DNA from: Martelella radicis
GTDB lineage: Bacteria; Pseudomonadota; Alphaproteobacteria; Rhizobiales; Rhizobiaceae
NCBI RefSeq assembly: GCF_014196625.1
Contig: NZ_JACIDZ010000021.1
Coordinates: 1-54,583 of the forward strand
Direction: 5' to 3'
DNA: 54,583 nt
Shown: positions 42,316 to 51,571 of the stretch, piece after piece
Layout: each line of letters opens with the position of its first letter
Numbering within the stretch: position 1 is the first letter of the stretch
The notes under the pieces: model-generated
Databases searched by the model: none
Told to the model about the DNA's origin: nothing
Seen by the model: only the letters and a program-made list of their open reading frames with translations
Translations under genes and position numbers: made by a program

Positions 42316-43407
42316 TCAGACGAAGAGCGCCTCCTCTGTGCTGATGCGCTGGCCGTCGGCATCGAAGAGATGCTGATCGGCCGGATCGAAACCGACGCGA
42401 ACCGTTTCCCCGACGCGATGCCGTTCCATCTGGTGGGTCTGGAAGATCAGCGTCTTGCCGGAGGGAAGATCGATATGGACGATGGTTTCGCTGCCGAGAT
42501 ATTCGATAATGCGCACCCGCCCCTCTGTCTGGATCGCGCCGCTCTCAGGCTTGATCGCCTCAGGCCGCACGCAGACCGTGACGCGGTTATGAGCTTCGGA
42601 AAGCCCCGGCGGCAGCGGATGGGTTCCGAAATCATCGAGATCGAGCCTGCGTTCGGATCCGGAGCCGGCAACCGTCGCCTCGAACATGTTGATCTTCGGC
42701 GAGCCGATGAAGCCAGCGACGAAAAGGTTCGCGGGTTTCGTGTAGAGCTCTTCCGGCGTTCCGACCTGTTCGATCTTGCCGGCGCGCAGCACCACGATCC
42801 GGGTCGCAAGCGTCATCGCCTCCACCTGGTCATGGGTCACATAGATCATCGTCGTCTTCAGCCGCTCGTAGAGGCTTGCCAGTTCCACGCGCATCTGCAC
42901 GCGAAGCTCGGCATCGAGGTTCGACAGCGGCTCGTCGAAGAGGAAGAGCTGCGGCTCGCGCACGATCGAGCGGCCGATGGCGACGCGCTGTTTCTGTCCG
43001 CCTGAAAGCTGGCGCGGCTTCCTGGCCAGAAGCGGCTCGATCTGCAGGATGCGCGCCGCCTCGTCCACCCGCCGGTCGATCTCGGCGCGGTCCATCTTCA
43101 GGTTCTGCAGACCGAAGGCGAGGTTCTTCCTGACACTCATATGCGGATAGAGCGCATAGGACTGGAAGACCATGGAAAGCTCGCGCTTGGAGGCGGGAAG
43201 GTCGTTCACCACCTTGCCGTTGATCGCGATCGTCCCGTCTGTGATCTCCTCAAGACCCGCGATCATGCGCAGAAGGGTCGATTTCCCGCAGCCCGAGGGG
43301 CCGACGAGGACGAGGAATTCGCCGTCGTGGATTTCCAGGTTGAGGTCGTGCATCACCGACAGCGTGCCGTAGGACTTGCCGACTTTTCTGAGTTTGAGTT
43401 CAGCCAT
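42316..43407 (-). CDS. Sugar ABC transporter ATP-binding protein (MalK/UgpC type)
   Basis: This 363-residue ATPase of the CUT1 sugar importer family works as a dimer on the cytoplasmic side of the two permeases. Walker A is GPSGCGKST, the signature is LSGGQKQRVAIGRS, Walker B is LFLFDEPLSNLD, and the switch His lies in IYVTHDQVEAM. A C-terminal TOBE/OB-type regulatory region covers about residues 235-363. GGAGGAG precedes the ATG. It is the last of four genes (binding protein, MalF-type, MalG-type, ATPase). The family's broad ATPases can serve several transporters. Confidence 0.96.
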   Translation of the reverse strand: MAELKLRKVGKSYGTLSVMHDLNLEIHDGEFLVLVGPSGCGKSTLLRMIAGLEEITDGTIAINGKVVNDLPASKRELSMVFQSYALYPHMSVRKNLAFGLQNLKMDRAEIDRRVDEAARILQIEPLLARKPRQLSGGQKQRVAIGRSIVREPQLFLFDEPLSNLDAELRVQMRVELASLYERLKTTMIYVTHDQVEAMTLATRIVVLRAGKIEQVGTPEELYTKPANLFVAGFIGSPKINMFEATVAGSGSERRLDLDDFGTHPLPPGLSEAHNRVTVCVRPEAIKPESGAIQTEGRVRIIEYLGSETIVHIDLPSGKTLIFQTHQMERHRVGETVRVGFDPADQHLFDADGQRISTEEALFV

Positions 43408-43423
43408 TTTGTTCAGCTCCTCC

Positions 43424-44356
43424 TTACTTCATGCCCGATGTCGCGATGCCGCGAACGATGAGTTTCTGGAAGGCGATGAAGAAGATCACCACCGGCACCA
43501 GCGATAGCACCGACATGGCGAACATCTGCCCGAAGGCGGATTTGCCCTCCTGGTCGATGAACAGCCTGAGCGCCAGCGGCACGGTGTAGTTCTTGATGTC
43601 GTTCAGATAGATCAGCGGCGCGAGGAAGTCCTCCCAGACCCAGATCATCGAGAAGATTGCCGATGTCGCCAGCGCCGGAAGCGACAGCGGCAGGATCACC
43701 GCCCAGTAGATCTTGAAGGCCGAACAGCCGTCGATCTGCGCCGCCTCGTCAAGCTCGCGCGGGATCTGGCGGAAGAACTGCACCATCAGGAAGATGAAGA
43801 AGCCATCGGACGCCAGAAAGCGCGGCACGATCAGCGGCAGGTAGGTATCGACCCAGCCAAGCTTCAGGAACATCACATATTGGGGGATCAGGACGACGTG
43901 ATAGGGGATCATCAGCGTCATCATCATCAGCCCGAAGAACAGCCGTTTTCCGGTGAATTCCAGCCGCGCGAAGGCATAGGCGGCAAAGGAGCAAGAGAAC
44001 AGGTTGCCGAGCACCGACAGCACCGTGACGATGGTCGAGTTGCGGTAGAAGATCGAGAAGGAGACCGGCAGCGCTTCCCAGCCGCCGGTATAATTGCTCC
44101 AGTTGAAGGTCGACGGCCAGAGGCCGAGACTTCCGAAGATCTCGTTTTCCGGCTTCAGCGACGACGCCAGAAGCCAGAGCAGCGGATAGAGCATGATGAA
44201 GGAGAAGACGATCAGGAAGATGTGCTTGAACAGCCGCGCCCGTCGCTCCCGCTTGTTCTTCGCCAGCCGGTATTCATGCGCGACGCGGGCCGCCTCGTCA
44301 CGCTCGGCCTCCAGTTCCGTCTCGGCCAGCGCGGCCTCAGTCGCGTTCATTTTCAT
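43424..44356 (-). CDS. Carbohydrate ABC transporter permease (MalG type)
   Basis: This permease of about 310 residues has six membrane helices and the EAA loop ELDEAAQIDGCSAFKIYWAVILPLSLPAL that docks on the ATPase. A charged N-terminal stretch (ETELEAERDEAARVAHEYRLAKNKRERR) precedes the first helix and is longer than usual for MalG-type subunits. The start is placed at the ATG at 44356, overlapping the MalF-type gene by 20 bases; a further in-frame start at 44389 lies deep inside that gene and has no ribosome site. The stop is 16 bases before the ATPase gene. Confidence 0.93.
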   Translation of the reverse strand: MKMNATEAALAETELEAERDEAARVAHEYRLAKNKRERRARLFKHIFLIVFSFIMLYPLLWLLASSLKPENEIFGSLGLWPSTFNWSNYTGGWEALPVSFSIFYRNSTIVTVLSVLGNLFSCSFAAYAFARLEFTGKRLFFGLMMMTLMIPYHVVLIPQYVMFLKLGWVDTYLPLIVPRFLASDGFFIFLMVQFFRQIPRELDEAAQIDGCSAFKIYWAVILPLSLPALATSAIFSMIWVWEDFLAPLIYLNDIKNYTVPLALRLFIDQEGKSAFGQMFAMSVLSLVPVVIFFIAFQKLIVRGIATSGMK

Positions 44357-45230
44357 AATGCACCCAATATTTCGAGGTCGCGAAGGCAAGCGCGGTGAAC
44401 AGGCCGATGATCACCAGCAGCACCCAGGCAAGCGCCGAGGCATAGCCCATGCGGAAGAACTTGAAGGCCTCGTTGAAGAGGTAGACGGTGTAGACCAAAA
44501 GGCTGTCCGCCGGGCCGCCCGTGCCGTTCGAGATGATGAAGGCGGGCGAGAAGATCTTGAAGGCTTCAATGATCTGCAGCACCAGATTGAAGAACACCAC
44601 CGGCGCCAGCATCGGCAAAGTGATGGCGTAGAACTTGCGGAAGCGTGACGTCCCGTCGATATCCGCCGCCTCGTAGAGATCCTTGGGAATGCCGCGCAGC
44701 CCGGCCAGGAAGATCAGCATCGGCGCGCCGAACTGCCAGATCGCCAGCACGATCAGCGTATAGATCGAGGTCGATGGATTGGTGATCCAGCCGACGCCCT
44801 GAATGCCGAAGACGGCCAGCACCTGGTTGACCACGCCGTCGATCGAGAACAGCTGCCGCCATAGGATCGCGATCGCGATCGAGGCGCCGAGCAGCGAGGG
44901 GAGGTAAAAGATCGCGCGGTAAAGCCCGATCGTCCTCAAGCCCTTGTCGAGCAGCATGGCGACGCCGAGCGCCATGATCAGCCGCAGCGGAACGGCGAAG
45001 ACGACATAATGGAAGGTGACTTCCAGCGTCTTCCAGAACCGGCGGTCGCGGGTGAACATGTAGATATAATTGTCGAACCCGGTCCAGCGCGGGTCGCCGA
45101 CCATGTCATAGCGTGTGAATGACAGATAGAGCGACACCAGGATCGGACCGATGGCGAGCAGGAAGAACCCGATCAGCCAGGGCGTCAGGAACATGTATCC
45201 GGAAGCGTTGCGCGCTTTCGTATTCTTCAT
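44337..45230 (-). CDS. Carbohydrate ABC transporter permease (MalF type)
   Basis: This 297-residue permease of the CUT1 family has six helices, beginning YMFLTPWLIGFFLLAIGPILVSLYLSF. Its EAA loop is DLYEAADIDGTSRFRKFYAITLPMLAPV. Length is that of the compact MalF-type permeases of rhizobial sugar importers. It follows the substrate-binding protein gene by 65 bases and overlaps the MalG-type gene, consistent with a single operon. The sugar is not readable from the permease. Confidence 0.94.
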   Translation of the reverse strand: MKNTKARNASGYMFLTPWLIGFFLLAIGPILVSLYLSFTRYDMVGDPRWTGFDNYIYMFTRDRRFWKTLEVTFHYVVFAVPLRLIMALGVAMLLDKGLRTIGLYRAIFYLPSLLGASIAIAILWRQLFSIDGVVNQVLAVFGIQGVGWITNPSTSIYTLIVLAIWQFGAPMLIFLAGLRGIPKDLYEAADIDGTSRFRKFYAITLPMLAPVVFFNLVLQIIEAFKIFSPAFIISNGTGGPADSLLVYTVYLFNEAFKFFRMGYASALAWVLLVIIGLFTALAFATSKYWVHYENERD

Positions 45231-45295
45231 CGAACCACTCTTTCAGACGGGAAGAGCCGGTCCCCGCCTTTTGAAAAGCGGGGACCGGTGCTCAA

Positions 45296-46576
45296 TCAGC
45301 GCGCGCGATCGATGATCGCCTGGGCGTCATCGACGAACACCTCGGCCGCCTGTTTCGGCTCGATGTCGCCGAGCACCACATTGGTGGCCGCGCGAATGAA
45401 GGCATCGCGCACTTCGCCGGCGCCCTTCGGCTCGGGCGGCGGAAGCGGGCCGACCTTGTCCTGAATGGCGTTGAAGTAATCCACGGAAACCTTCTCGGCG
45501 GGCGTGAAATCGGGCGCCAGCGCCGCACGCACGTCAGGATTGGCGGGGATGCCGCGTTCCAGGCCGAGGATCTTGGTTTCCTCCGGATTGTTGATCCAGT
45601 CGTTCATGTACATGATCGCGGCTTCCGGATCCTCGCTGTCGCGCGTCAGGCTCATGAACATCGACGGCTTGATGAACTGGCCGGGATCGCCGCCTTCCTT
45701 GTGCGGCACCATGGCGGCGCCGACCGGATCCTGCATCAGCGCCTGAACGCCGACGATCTGGTTCGACCAGAAGTTGGAGATCGCCGTATCGCCGGCGACA
45801 ATGCCGACATCCGACATCGGCAGGTTGGCATCGAGCGACTTGTCGGCCGAGCGCAGCGCGCCGGCGGCCCTGAGGTCGCGCCAGAACTGCCAGTAGTCGG
45901 CGATGATATCCGGCGTCACGGTGACGTCGCCCTCGGGACCGAAGAAGCTGGAGCCGTTCTGACGGATCCAGACCTCGCAGACTTCCAGAACCACCGAGCA
46001 GTCGTCGGAGCCCTTGACCTTGCCACCGGTCGCTTCGGTGATGGTCTTGCAGACGTCGGCGAACTGGTCCCAGGTCCAGTTGATGACGTCTGTATCGCCA
46101 ACGCCGGCCTCATCAAAGATCGTCTCGTTATAGACGAAGACCTGGCTGTTGGAGCCGATGTTGAGAGCATAGAGCTTGCCGTCAACCATGCCGCCCTGCA
46201 GCGGGCCCTTGTCGAAATTCGACAGGTCGAGGCCATTGCCGATGAACGGGTCAAGCTCCTGCAGAGCGCCGCGGCGGACATATTCGAACAGGAAGCGGTA
46301 ATCCATCTGCACCAGGTCGGCCATGTTGCGGCCGGCGGTCTGGGTCGCCATCTTGGTCCAGTAGTCGCCCCAGCCGATCGTCTCGCCCGAGACGTCGATG
46401 CCGGGATGGTTCTTCTCAAAGACCTCGATCACCTCGAAGGTCCGCTTGTCGCGCTCGGGATTGCCCCACCAGAAATGGCGGATGCTGCGGTCCTGGGCAA
46501 ACGCCGGCATCGGCAGGCCGGCGGCAAGCGCCAGTCCGCCCGTGGTGGTCAGAAATTTTCTACGTGAAACGGCCAT
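45296..46576 (-). CDS. Sugar ABC transporter substrate-binding protein, Tat-exported
   Basis: This 426-residue periplasmic binding protein of the CUT1 family has a twin-arginine signal (SRRKFLTTTGGLALAAGLPMPAFAQ, with Arg5/Arg6). This suggests export in a folded state, which is common in rhizobial sugar-binding proteins. The mature part starts IRHFWWGNPERDKRTFEVIEVFEKNHPG, typical of family 1 binding proteins. AAGGAGGAG seven bases before the ATG at 46576 fixes the start; the longer open frame to 46741 is not used. It is the first gene of the transporter operon, behind the operator-promoter at 46945-46997. Beside GH105 and GH78, a rhamnose-containing oligosaccharide is the likely ligand. Confidence 0.94.
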   Translation of the reverse strand: MAVSRRKFLTTTGGLALAAGLPMPAFAQDRSIRHFWWGNPERDKRTFEVIEVFEKNHPGIDVSGETIGWGDYWTKMATQTAGRNMADLVQMDYRFLFEYVRRGALQELDPFIGNGLDLSNFDKGPLQGGMVDGKLYALNIGSNSQVFVYNETIFDEAGVGDTDVINWTWDQFADVCKTITEATGGKVKGSDDCSVVLEVCEVWIRQNGSSFFGPEGDVTVTPDIIADYWQFWRDLRAAGALRSADKSLDANLPMSDVGIVAGDTAISNFWSNQIVGVQALMQDPVGAAMVPHKEGGDPGQFIKPSMFMSLTRDSEDPEAAIMYMNDWINNPEETKILGLERGIPANPDVRAALAPDFTPAEKVSVDYFNAIQDKVGPLPPPEPKGAGEVRDAFIRAATNVVLGDIEPKQAAEVFVDDAQAIIDRAR

Positions 46577-46944
46577 AAACTCCTCCTTTTCATGGCTTTT
46601 CCCATCGCGATCCGGCGAAAGGCCGAACCATGGCAGATATATGCGGGCACAGCGGATCGAGCGCGCGCGAAGGCACACCTGAAGAAGCCATAACCCTGAA
46701 AATCCGGGAAAGAACCGCGTCATCACAGCCAGTCCACGCACGGCAATAAAGCCGTCGCGAGAGCCGGAAAACGCAAGCGCTCCTCAGCGCACAATCCTGT
46801 ATTCCCGAAAATCCTCCCTTTCAAACGGGACGGCACGCGCCGTCTGGACATCCGGTCGGCCTGCTTCGTTCCTCCCCGCAGGCACTGACCGGCACACTCC
46901 GTTTCAACTTGGCCGCAATCCATAAACATGCGAACCATTTTTTT

Positions 46945-46997
46945 TGAAACGGCATTCCGTTTTCAGAATTTACAACACAGGCCTTGACCGATTGCAA
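46945..46997 (-). promoter_or_regulatory. Promoter and AAACGG-CCGTTT operator of the sugar ABC operon
   Basis: On the minus strand TTGCAA (46997-46992), 17 bases, then TGTAAA (46974-46969). Immediately downstream, over the expected transcription start, is AAACGG-CATT-CCGTTT (46947-46962), extended by TGA and TTCA. Half-sites recur at 46823-46830 (AAACGGGA) and 46898-46907 (TCCGTTTCAA). The layout is that of a repressor site, and the KdgR-like IclR protein is the best candidate. The gap 46577-47099 contains this regulatory region and no gene. Confidence 0.6.
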
Positions 46998-47099
46998 GTC
47001 AAAACTTGCCGGGTCTGAGTTACGTGCACAATTTCAGGATGCCGGAGAACCGCCCCCGCCGCAACCGCCATTCGCCAGGCCTCGGGCACGAAAACGTTT

Positions 47100-49754
47100 T
47101 CAGGCGGACATGACGAAGCGGAAGCTGTGCGGTCCGGCGGCAAGACGGATCCGGCGGCCCGCAAGCGGGGCATCGTCGACGATCACGGCGCCAAGCCCCT
47201 CCGGCAGTTCGACATCCGCCGTGACGGAGGGCGGAAGGACCAGCTCCCATTCGCCGGCGTCACCGTCGATCCGCCAGCGACTTTCGACCGTGCCCGTGCG
47301 CGCCTCGTAGGCTGCCGCAACATGGCCGATGCGGCGATCGAAGACCGGACGCGCGGTGACATGGGCGTAGCCCGGTCCCGCCTCGCTCCAGTCGATGCCG
47401 GCAAGGCGCGACCAGATCCATTCGCCGACCGCGCCATAGGCGTAATGGTTGAAGGAGTTCATGTTCGGGCTCTGGAAACCGCCTTCCGGCGTCCAGCCGT
47501 CCCAGCGCTCCCAGATCGTCGTCGCTCCGTGGGCAATCGAAAAGCCCCAGGAGGGATAGGTTTCCTTCAGCAGCAGATCGACCGCGCGCGCCGGCCCAAT
47601 ATGATCGGCAACCACCGGGCAGACATGGCGCACGCCGAGAAAGCCGGTTTGCAGATGCCAGTCCGCCGCCTCGAAAAGCGCTTCCAGGCGATGGGCTGCC
47701 TCGCCGCGCTCGGCCTCCGGCAGGATGGCGAAGTCGAGCGCCAGCAGATAGGCGGTCTGCGTATCCGACACCAGCCTGCCGTCACGCCAATAGGCATCGA
47801 CAAAGGCCTTTCGAAGCTTTTCGCCGAGCGTCTGCCACCGCCCCCGGTCCCGCCCGGTCGCGCCCGCAATCTTTTCCATCAGATCGGCGAGATGCACCCA
47901 ATAGGCGCTCGCCACCAGGAAGGGGTCGGTCTTCGGGCCGACATTCAGCCAGTCGCCGTAATTGTTGTTGTTTCGGTTGACGCGCAGACCATCCGGATTG
48001 GCGGCCTCGATATAATCCATCCAGGCCACCAGCCGGTCATAGTTTCCGACAAGGAGATCCCGGTCGCCGTAACGCAGAAAATGATGCCAGGCCACGATGA
48101 TCGGCGCATCGCCCCAGCCGGGCGCGCCCGGTTGCGGGGTCAGGCGATAGGGGTTGAGCGGCTTCGTCGGCGCGACGTCGGGAAAGGCGCCTTCCGGCGA
48201 CTGTCCGTCGGCAAGATCCACCATCCATTTGTTGAGAAAGGCCTCAACGTCCATGTTATAGCCGGCCGTGCGCCAGAAGACCTGGGCATCCGCCGACCAG
48301 CCATAGCGCTCGTCGCGCTGCGGACAATCGGTCGGTACGGAAAGGAAATTGCCGCGCTGGCCCCAGACAATGTTCGACAAGAGCTGATTGACCAGCGGAT
48401 TGCCGGTCTCGATCGTTCCGCGGACCGGCGTATCCGTCTGGATGGCGATCGCGGTAAGCTGCGGTTCGCTCTCCGCAGCCCCCTCCACCGTCAGCCCGGC
48501 ATATTGAAAGCCCCGGAAGGTGAAGCGCGGCTTGAACACTTCCTCGCCCTCGCCCCTGGCGATGTAGATGTCCTCATTCACGGCGTAGCGCATATTGTCG
48601 AGATAGAGCCCGCCGTCTTCCTGAAGACGCTCGGCAAAGCGAAGGCGGAAGACGGTGCCCGCCGGAGCGCTGACCCTGAGCTCGGCGTAACCGGCAAGGT
48701 TCTGCGAGAAGTCGAAAATCCGCATGCCGTCTTTCTCATGCAGCAAACGGCCTTCGAACCGTGCGACCTCACGAGCGGGCGGCACGCGCTGGGCGTCGAG
48801 CGCCGGCGCGCCGGGCTCAGGAATGAAGGCCTCGACCGGTTGCCAGGCGGCCGTATCGAAACCAGCCTTGTCCCAGCCATCGATCTCGAGGCGCGCGTCA
48901 TAGGCCTCGCCGGCCAGGAAATCGCTGTAGAGGATCGGCCCCTGCGTCGTCTGCCAGCTTCCATCGCTGACGACCGTCTCCACGCGTCCGTCGGCATATT
49001 CGAGGTGGATCTGGCATTTGAAGGCCGGGCGGCCGCCATAGTGATTGCCGGCGCGGCGCTGGTTGTGGCCGATGCGGCCGGAATACCAGCCCTCGCCGAG
49101 GATCGCGCCGACGACATTTTCGCCGGCAGCGAACATGTCCGTCACATCGAAGGTCTGGTATTCGACGCGGGTGTGATAATCCGTCCAGCCCGGCGCCATC
49201 ACATGATCGCCGACGCGGGCACCATTGATGAAGAATTCGTAGAGCCCGAGCGCGGTGACATAGGCAAAGGCGCGTACCGGCTTTTCGCCAAGCTCAACCG
49301 AGCGGCGCAGATAGTCGGCGGGCCGCGCCTGAAAGCGGTTGTCATAGCGGTTGCCTTGCGGCACGTCGCGGCCGGCCGGCAGCACGAAATAGCGCGCGAT
49401 CCACTCAGCCTCCCAGTCCTCCGCCCGAAGCCCCGTGAAAAAACGGACCGGTGGCGCAAAGCCTGAGTCCCTGCCGTCTTCATCCCAAAGCGCAACCGAC
49501 CACCAGATGGCGCGGTCGGAAGCGGGCGGCGCACCGTCCCAGGTCACACCCGGCCAGTCGCCTTCCCGTCGGCCGCTGTCGAACAGGTCGCCTCTGCCCT
49601 CTGCAATACTTTCCCGATCGGTCCCGGCGACAACCCGGAAAGCGCTCTGCGCCTTCGCATCCCCGCTCACGACCCAGGAAAATCGCGGCAATTCGCCGTT
49701 CAGCCCGCTCGCCTCGTCAAGGGCCGCAACGCGCAGGTTCAAGGGTTTCAGCAT
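47100..49754 (-). CDS. GH78 alpha-L-rhamnosidase
   Basis: This 884-residue enzyme of glycoside hydrolase family 78 removes terminal alpha-L-rhamnose. N-terminal beta domains (about 1-330) include the family's FINGARVGDHVMAPGWTDYH and VGAILGEGWYSGRIG. The (alpha/alpha)6 catalytic domain (about 430-780) has TDCPQRDERYGWSADAQVFW, which carries the general acid and neighbouring acidic residues, and TIWERWDGWTPEGGFQ with the distal Glu. NSFNHYAYGAVGEWIW is also typical. There is no signal peptide, so the substrate must be imported first. The gene is 30 bases after the GntR gene and probably the third in the operon aldolase-GntR-GH78. The ABC transporter operon follows downstream. Confidence 0.95.
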   Translation of the reverse strand: MLKPLNLRVAALDEASGLNGELPRFSWVVSGDAKAQSAFRVVAGTDRESIAEGRGDLFDSGRREGDWPGVTWDGAPPASDRAIWWSVALWDEDGRDSGFAPPVRFFTGLRAEDWEAEWIARYFVLPAGRDVPQGNRYDNRFQARPADYLRRSVELGEKPVRAFAYVTALGLYEFFINGARVGDHVMAPGWTDYHTRVEYQTFDVTDMFAAGENVVGAILGEGWYSGRIGHNQRRAGNHYGGRPAFKCQIHLEYADGRVETVVSDGSWQTTQGPILYSDFLAGEAYDARLEIDGWDKAGFDTAAWQPVEAFIPEPGAPALDAQRVPPAREVARFEGRLLHEKDGMRIFDFSQNLAGYAELRVSAPAGTVFRLRFAERLQEDGGLYLDNMRYAVNEDIYIARGEGEEVFKPRFTFRGFQYAGLTVEGAAESEPQLTAIAIQTDTPVRGTIETGNPLVNQLLSNIVWGQRGNFLSVPTDCPQRDERYGWSADAQVFWRTAGYNMDVEAFLNKWMVDLADGQSPEGAFPDVAPTKPLNPYRLTPQPGAPGWGDAPIIVAWHHFLRYGDRDLLVGNYDRLVAWMDYIEAANPDGLRVNRNNNNYGDWLNVGPKTDPFLVASAYWVHLADLMEKIAGATGRDRGRWQTLGEKLRKAFVDAYWRDGRLVSDTQTAYLLALDFAILPEAERGEAAHRLEALFEAADWHLQTGFLGVRHVCPVVADHIGPARAVDLLLKETYPSWGFSIAHGATTIWERWDGWTPEGGFQSPNMNSFNHYAYGAVGEWIWSRLAGIDWSEAGPGYAHVTARPVFDRRIGHVAAAYEARTGTVESRWRIDGDAGEWELVLPPSVTADVELPEGLGAVIVDDAPLAGRRIRLAAGPHSFRFVMSA

Positions 49755-49784
49755 CTCTCTGCTCCCCGGATTTTATAAATGAAT

Positions 49785-50456
49785 TCAGAGCTGCAGGGCA
49801 CGATTTCGGGCATTGCGCACATGCTTGTCCATCGCGTCGATGGCCGCGATCCTGTCGCGTTTCTGAATGGCATCGATCACCGCCAGATGATCGCCGAAGG
49901 CTTCCGGCAGAACGGTTTCGTTGAGCCGGATCCGGTCGAGCTTGATCAACCGCATGCGGATGGCGTTGATATTGTAGGCATTGCGCAACAGTTCGTTGTC
50001 AGTGGCGGAAATCAGGAGGTTGTGAAACCCGGTATCAATCTCCTGCCCCCGTGCCAGAAGCTCCGGCGTCGGCGCTTTTTTCACCGCCTCGACGATATCC
50101 GTATGCAGCTTGCGCTGGCTCTCGAGTACGGCGTCAGACATTTCCTTCACGGCATGGATCACCGCTTCGCGCTCAAGCGCTGCACGCATCTGAAACGTGT
50201 TGCGGATCATCGACAGATCGATGGCCGGTATCAGGATGCCGCGCTGCGGCAGCACGCTGACGAGCCCTTCGGCCTGAAGCCGTGGCAAAAGCTCGCGCAG
50301 CGCGCCGATGGAGAGGTTCAGCATGTCCACCAGCGCGCGCTGGGAGACCATCTGGCCGGGCCGCAGGCGCCCGCTCATCAGAGCATCCTGAAAGAGGTCA
50401 TAGGCCGCGTCTTTCACGCCCGCGCCGCCAGTCTCGGCTGCAGCTTGTTTTACCAC
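49785..50456 (-). CDS. GntR-family regulator, FCD subfamily
   Basis: This regulator of about 223 residues has an N-terminal winged helix (with GRLRPGQMVSQRALVDMLNLSIGALRELLPRLQAEGLV) and an all-helical FCD domain with the metal-binding His residues expected in FHNLLISATDN and MDKHVRNARNRAL. The GTG at 50456 is chosen because AGGGAGG lies about eight bases upstream; the earlier ATG at 50492 has no ribosome site. It lies between the aldolase and rhamnosidase genes on the same strand. FCD regulators typically respond to sugar acids or other carboxylates, which fits. The inverted repeat at 51458-51472 is a likely target. Confidence 0.9.
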   Translation of the reverse strand: MVKQAAAETGGAGVKDAAYDLFQDALMSGRLRPGQMVSQRALVDMLNLSIGALRELLPRLQAEGLVSVLPQRGILIPAIDLSMIRNTFQMRAALEREAVIHAVKEMSDAVLESQRKLHTDIVEAVKKAPTPELLARGQEIDTGFHNLLISATDNELLRNAYNINAIRMRLIKLDRIRLNETVLPEAFGDHLAVIDAIQKRDRIAAIDAMDKHVRNARNRALQL

Positions 50457-50518
50457 GGCTTTTCCTCCCTCTTCCAGATCAGGACGACGCATCTACGCCG
50501 TCCTTACCACTTGGCATA

Positions 50519-51415
50519 TCAGCCTGCGACCTGTTCTTCACCTGCTGCCGCATGGACCTTCTCCATGATGTCCGCACTGGCCGGAGAAAGCGGCGGCAGC
50601 GTCAGCCTGAAGGCGTCATCATTGCACATTTCGGCGACCAGTCCCTTCAAGACAGGCGTTCCGCCATAAGCATCGACAGCTTCGATGCGCGCTTTGGCCC
50701 GTGCGCGCAACTGATCGGTGAGCGGCCCGATATAAAGCCGGACTGTATCAGCGGGATAAGGATTTGTCATACCACCGATCATACCAGCGCCGCCGGCGGC
50801 AACCATATCCGGCAGGATTCGGTCATCGCCGGTAAAGATCGACAATTGCGGGAAGGCCTCGATCAGCTTCAGCCCGTCAGCGAGATTGCCGGTGGAGTCC
50901 TTGATGCCGATGATTCGCTTGCCGAACCGCTCCAGCATCACCTCCACCAGCGGCACGTCGAATTTGACGCCGGAAAAATGCGGAAAATTATAGAGCACGA
51001 TCTCGATGTCCGGCGACCCAGCCCGCTTGATCATCGCCTCATAGAAGTCGGCAACCGCCTCGTTCGAGGACGGCGTGTAGTAATAGGGCGGAATGACAAG
51101 CGCCGCGCGCGCACCGACCTCTGCAATCGCGGCAAGCATGTCGCCCGCCTCATCGACGGCGGAGGCGACGACGCCGGGGATATGGCGTTTCATATCCATG
51201 CCGGCGCCGGCGAGCGCGCGCAGGGCGGCGGCCTTCTGGCGGGTCGAAAACGAAGCCCCCTCGCCCGTCGTGCCGAATTCTGAAACGAAGGAACAGCCTC
51301 CGGCAAGCACGAATTCCATATGCGACTTGAGGCGCTGAACGTCGATTTCGAAATCAGGCGTCACCGGCGTTATGCACGCTCCCACGACGCCCCTCAGATC
51401 ACTGTCCGCCAGCAT
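50519..51415 (-). CDS. DapA-family aldolase/dehydratase (DHDPS/NAL superfamily)
   Basis: This 298-residue class I aldolase-fold enzyme has the signature EFGTTGEGASFS. The Tyr that shuttles protons is in VLYNFPHFSG, and the Schiff-base Lys is in IGIKDSTGN. The superfamily includes dihydrodipicolinate synthase, N-acetylneuraminate lyase and 2-keto-3-deoxy sugar-acid aldolases. Its place beside GH78, a GntR regulator and a TRAP transporter suggests cleavage of a 2-keto-3-deoxy acid from rhamnose or uronate breakdown rather than lysine synthesis. The ATG at 51415 is preceded by AAAGGAA; the frame runs on to 51466 without a ribosome site. It is the first gene of its operon and divergent from the TRAP genes. 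Confidence 0.9.
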   Translation of the reverse strand: MLADSDLRGVVGACITPVTPDFEIDVQRLKSHMEFVLAGGCSFVSEFGTTGEGASFSTRQKAAALRALAGAGMDMKRHIPGVVASAVDEAGDMLAAIAEVGARAALVIPPYYYTPSSNEAVADFYEAMIKRAGSPDIEIVLYNFPHFSGVKFDVPLVEVMLERFGKRIIGIKDSTGNLADGLKLIEAFPQLSIFTGDDRILPDMVAAGGAGMIGGMTNPYPADTVRLYIGPLTDQLRARAKARIEAVDAYGGTPVLKGLVAEMCNDDAFRLTLPPLSPASADIMEKVHAAAGEEQVAG

Positions 51416-51457
51416 GATGTTCCTTTCCCGGCATTGATCATATGTTTTATCGTATAA

Positions 51458-51472
51458 CTGATACAATCAGTA
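51458..51472. promoter_or_regulatory. Candidate GntR operator between aldolase and TRAP operons
   Basis: A perfect inverted repeat ACTGAT-ACA-ATCAGT lies in the 156-base divergent interval, 43 bases upstream of the aldolase start and 100 bases upstream of the TRAP binding-protein start. It could control both operons. A related GTAT-N4-GATAC arrangement overlaps it. No confident -35/-10 pair was found. Confidence 0.5.
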
Positions 51473-51571
51473 TTTACATCAGTGATCGAAACCCGTAAAG
51501 TCCATTTTGCCAGCCGGGACATTTTGGTACATGAGGGGCCCGGCAGACCTGACGTTTAGGGAGGAATGATT

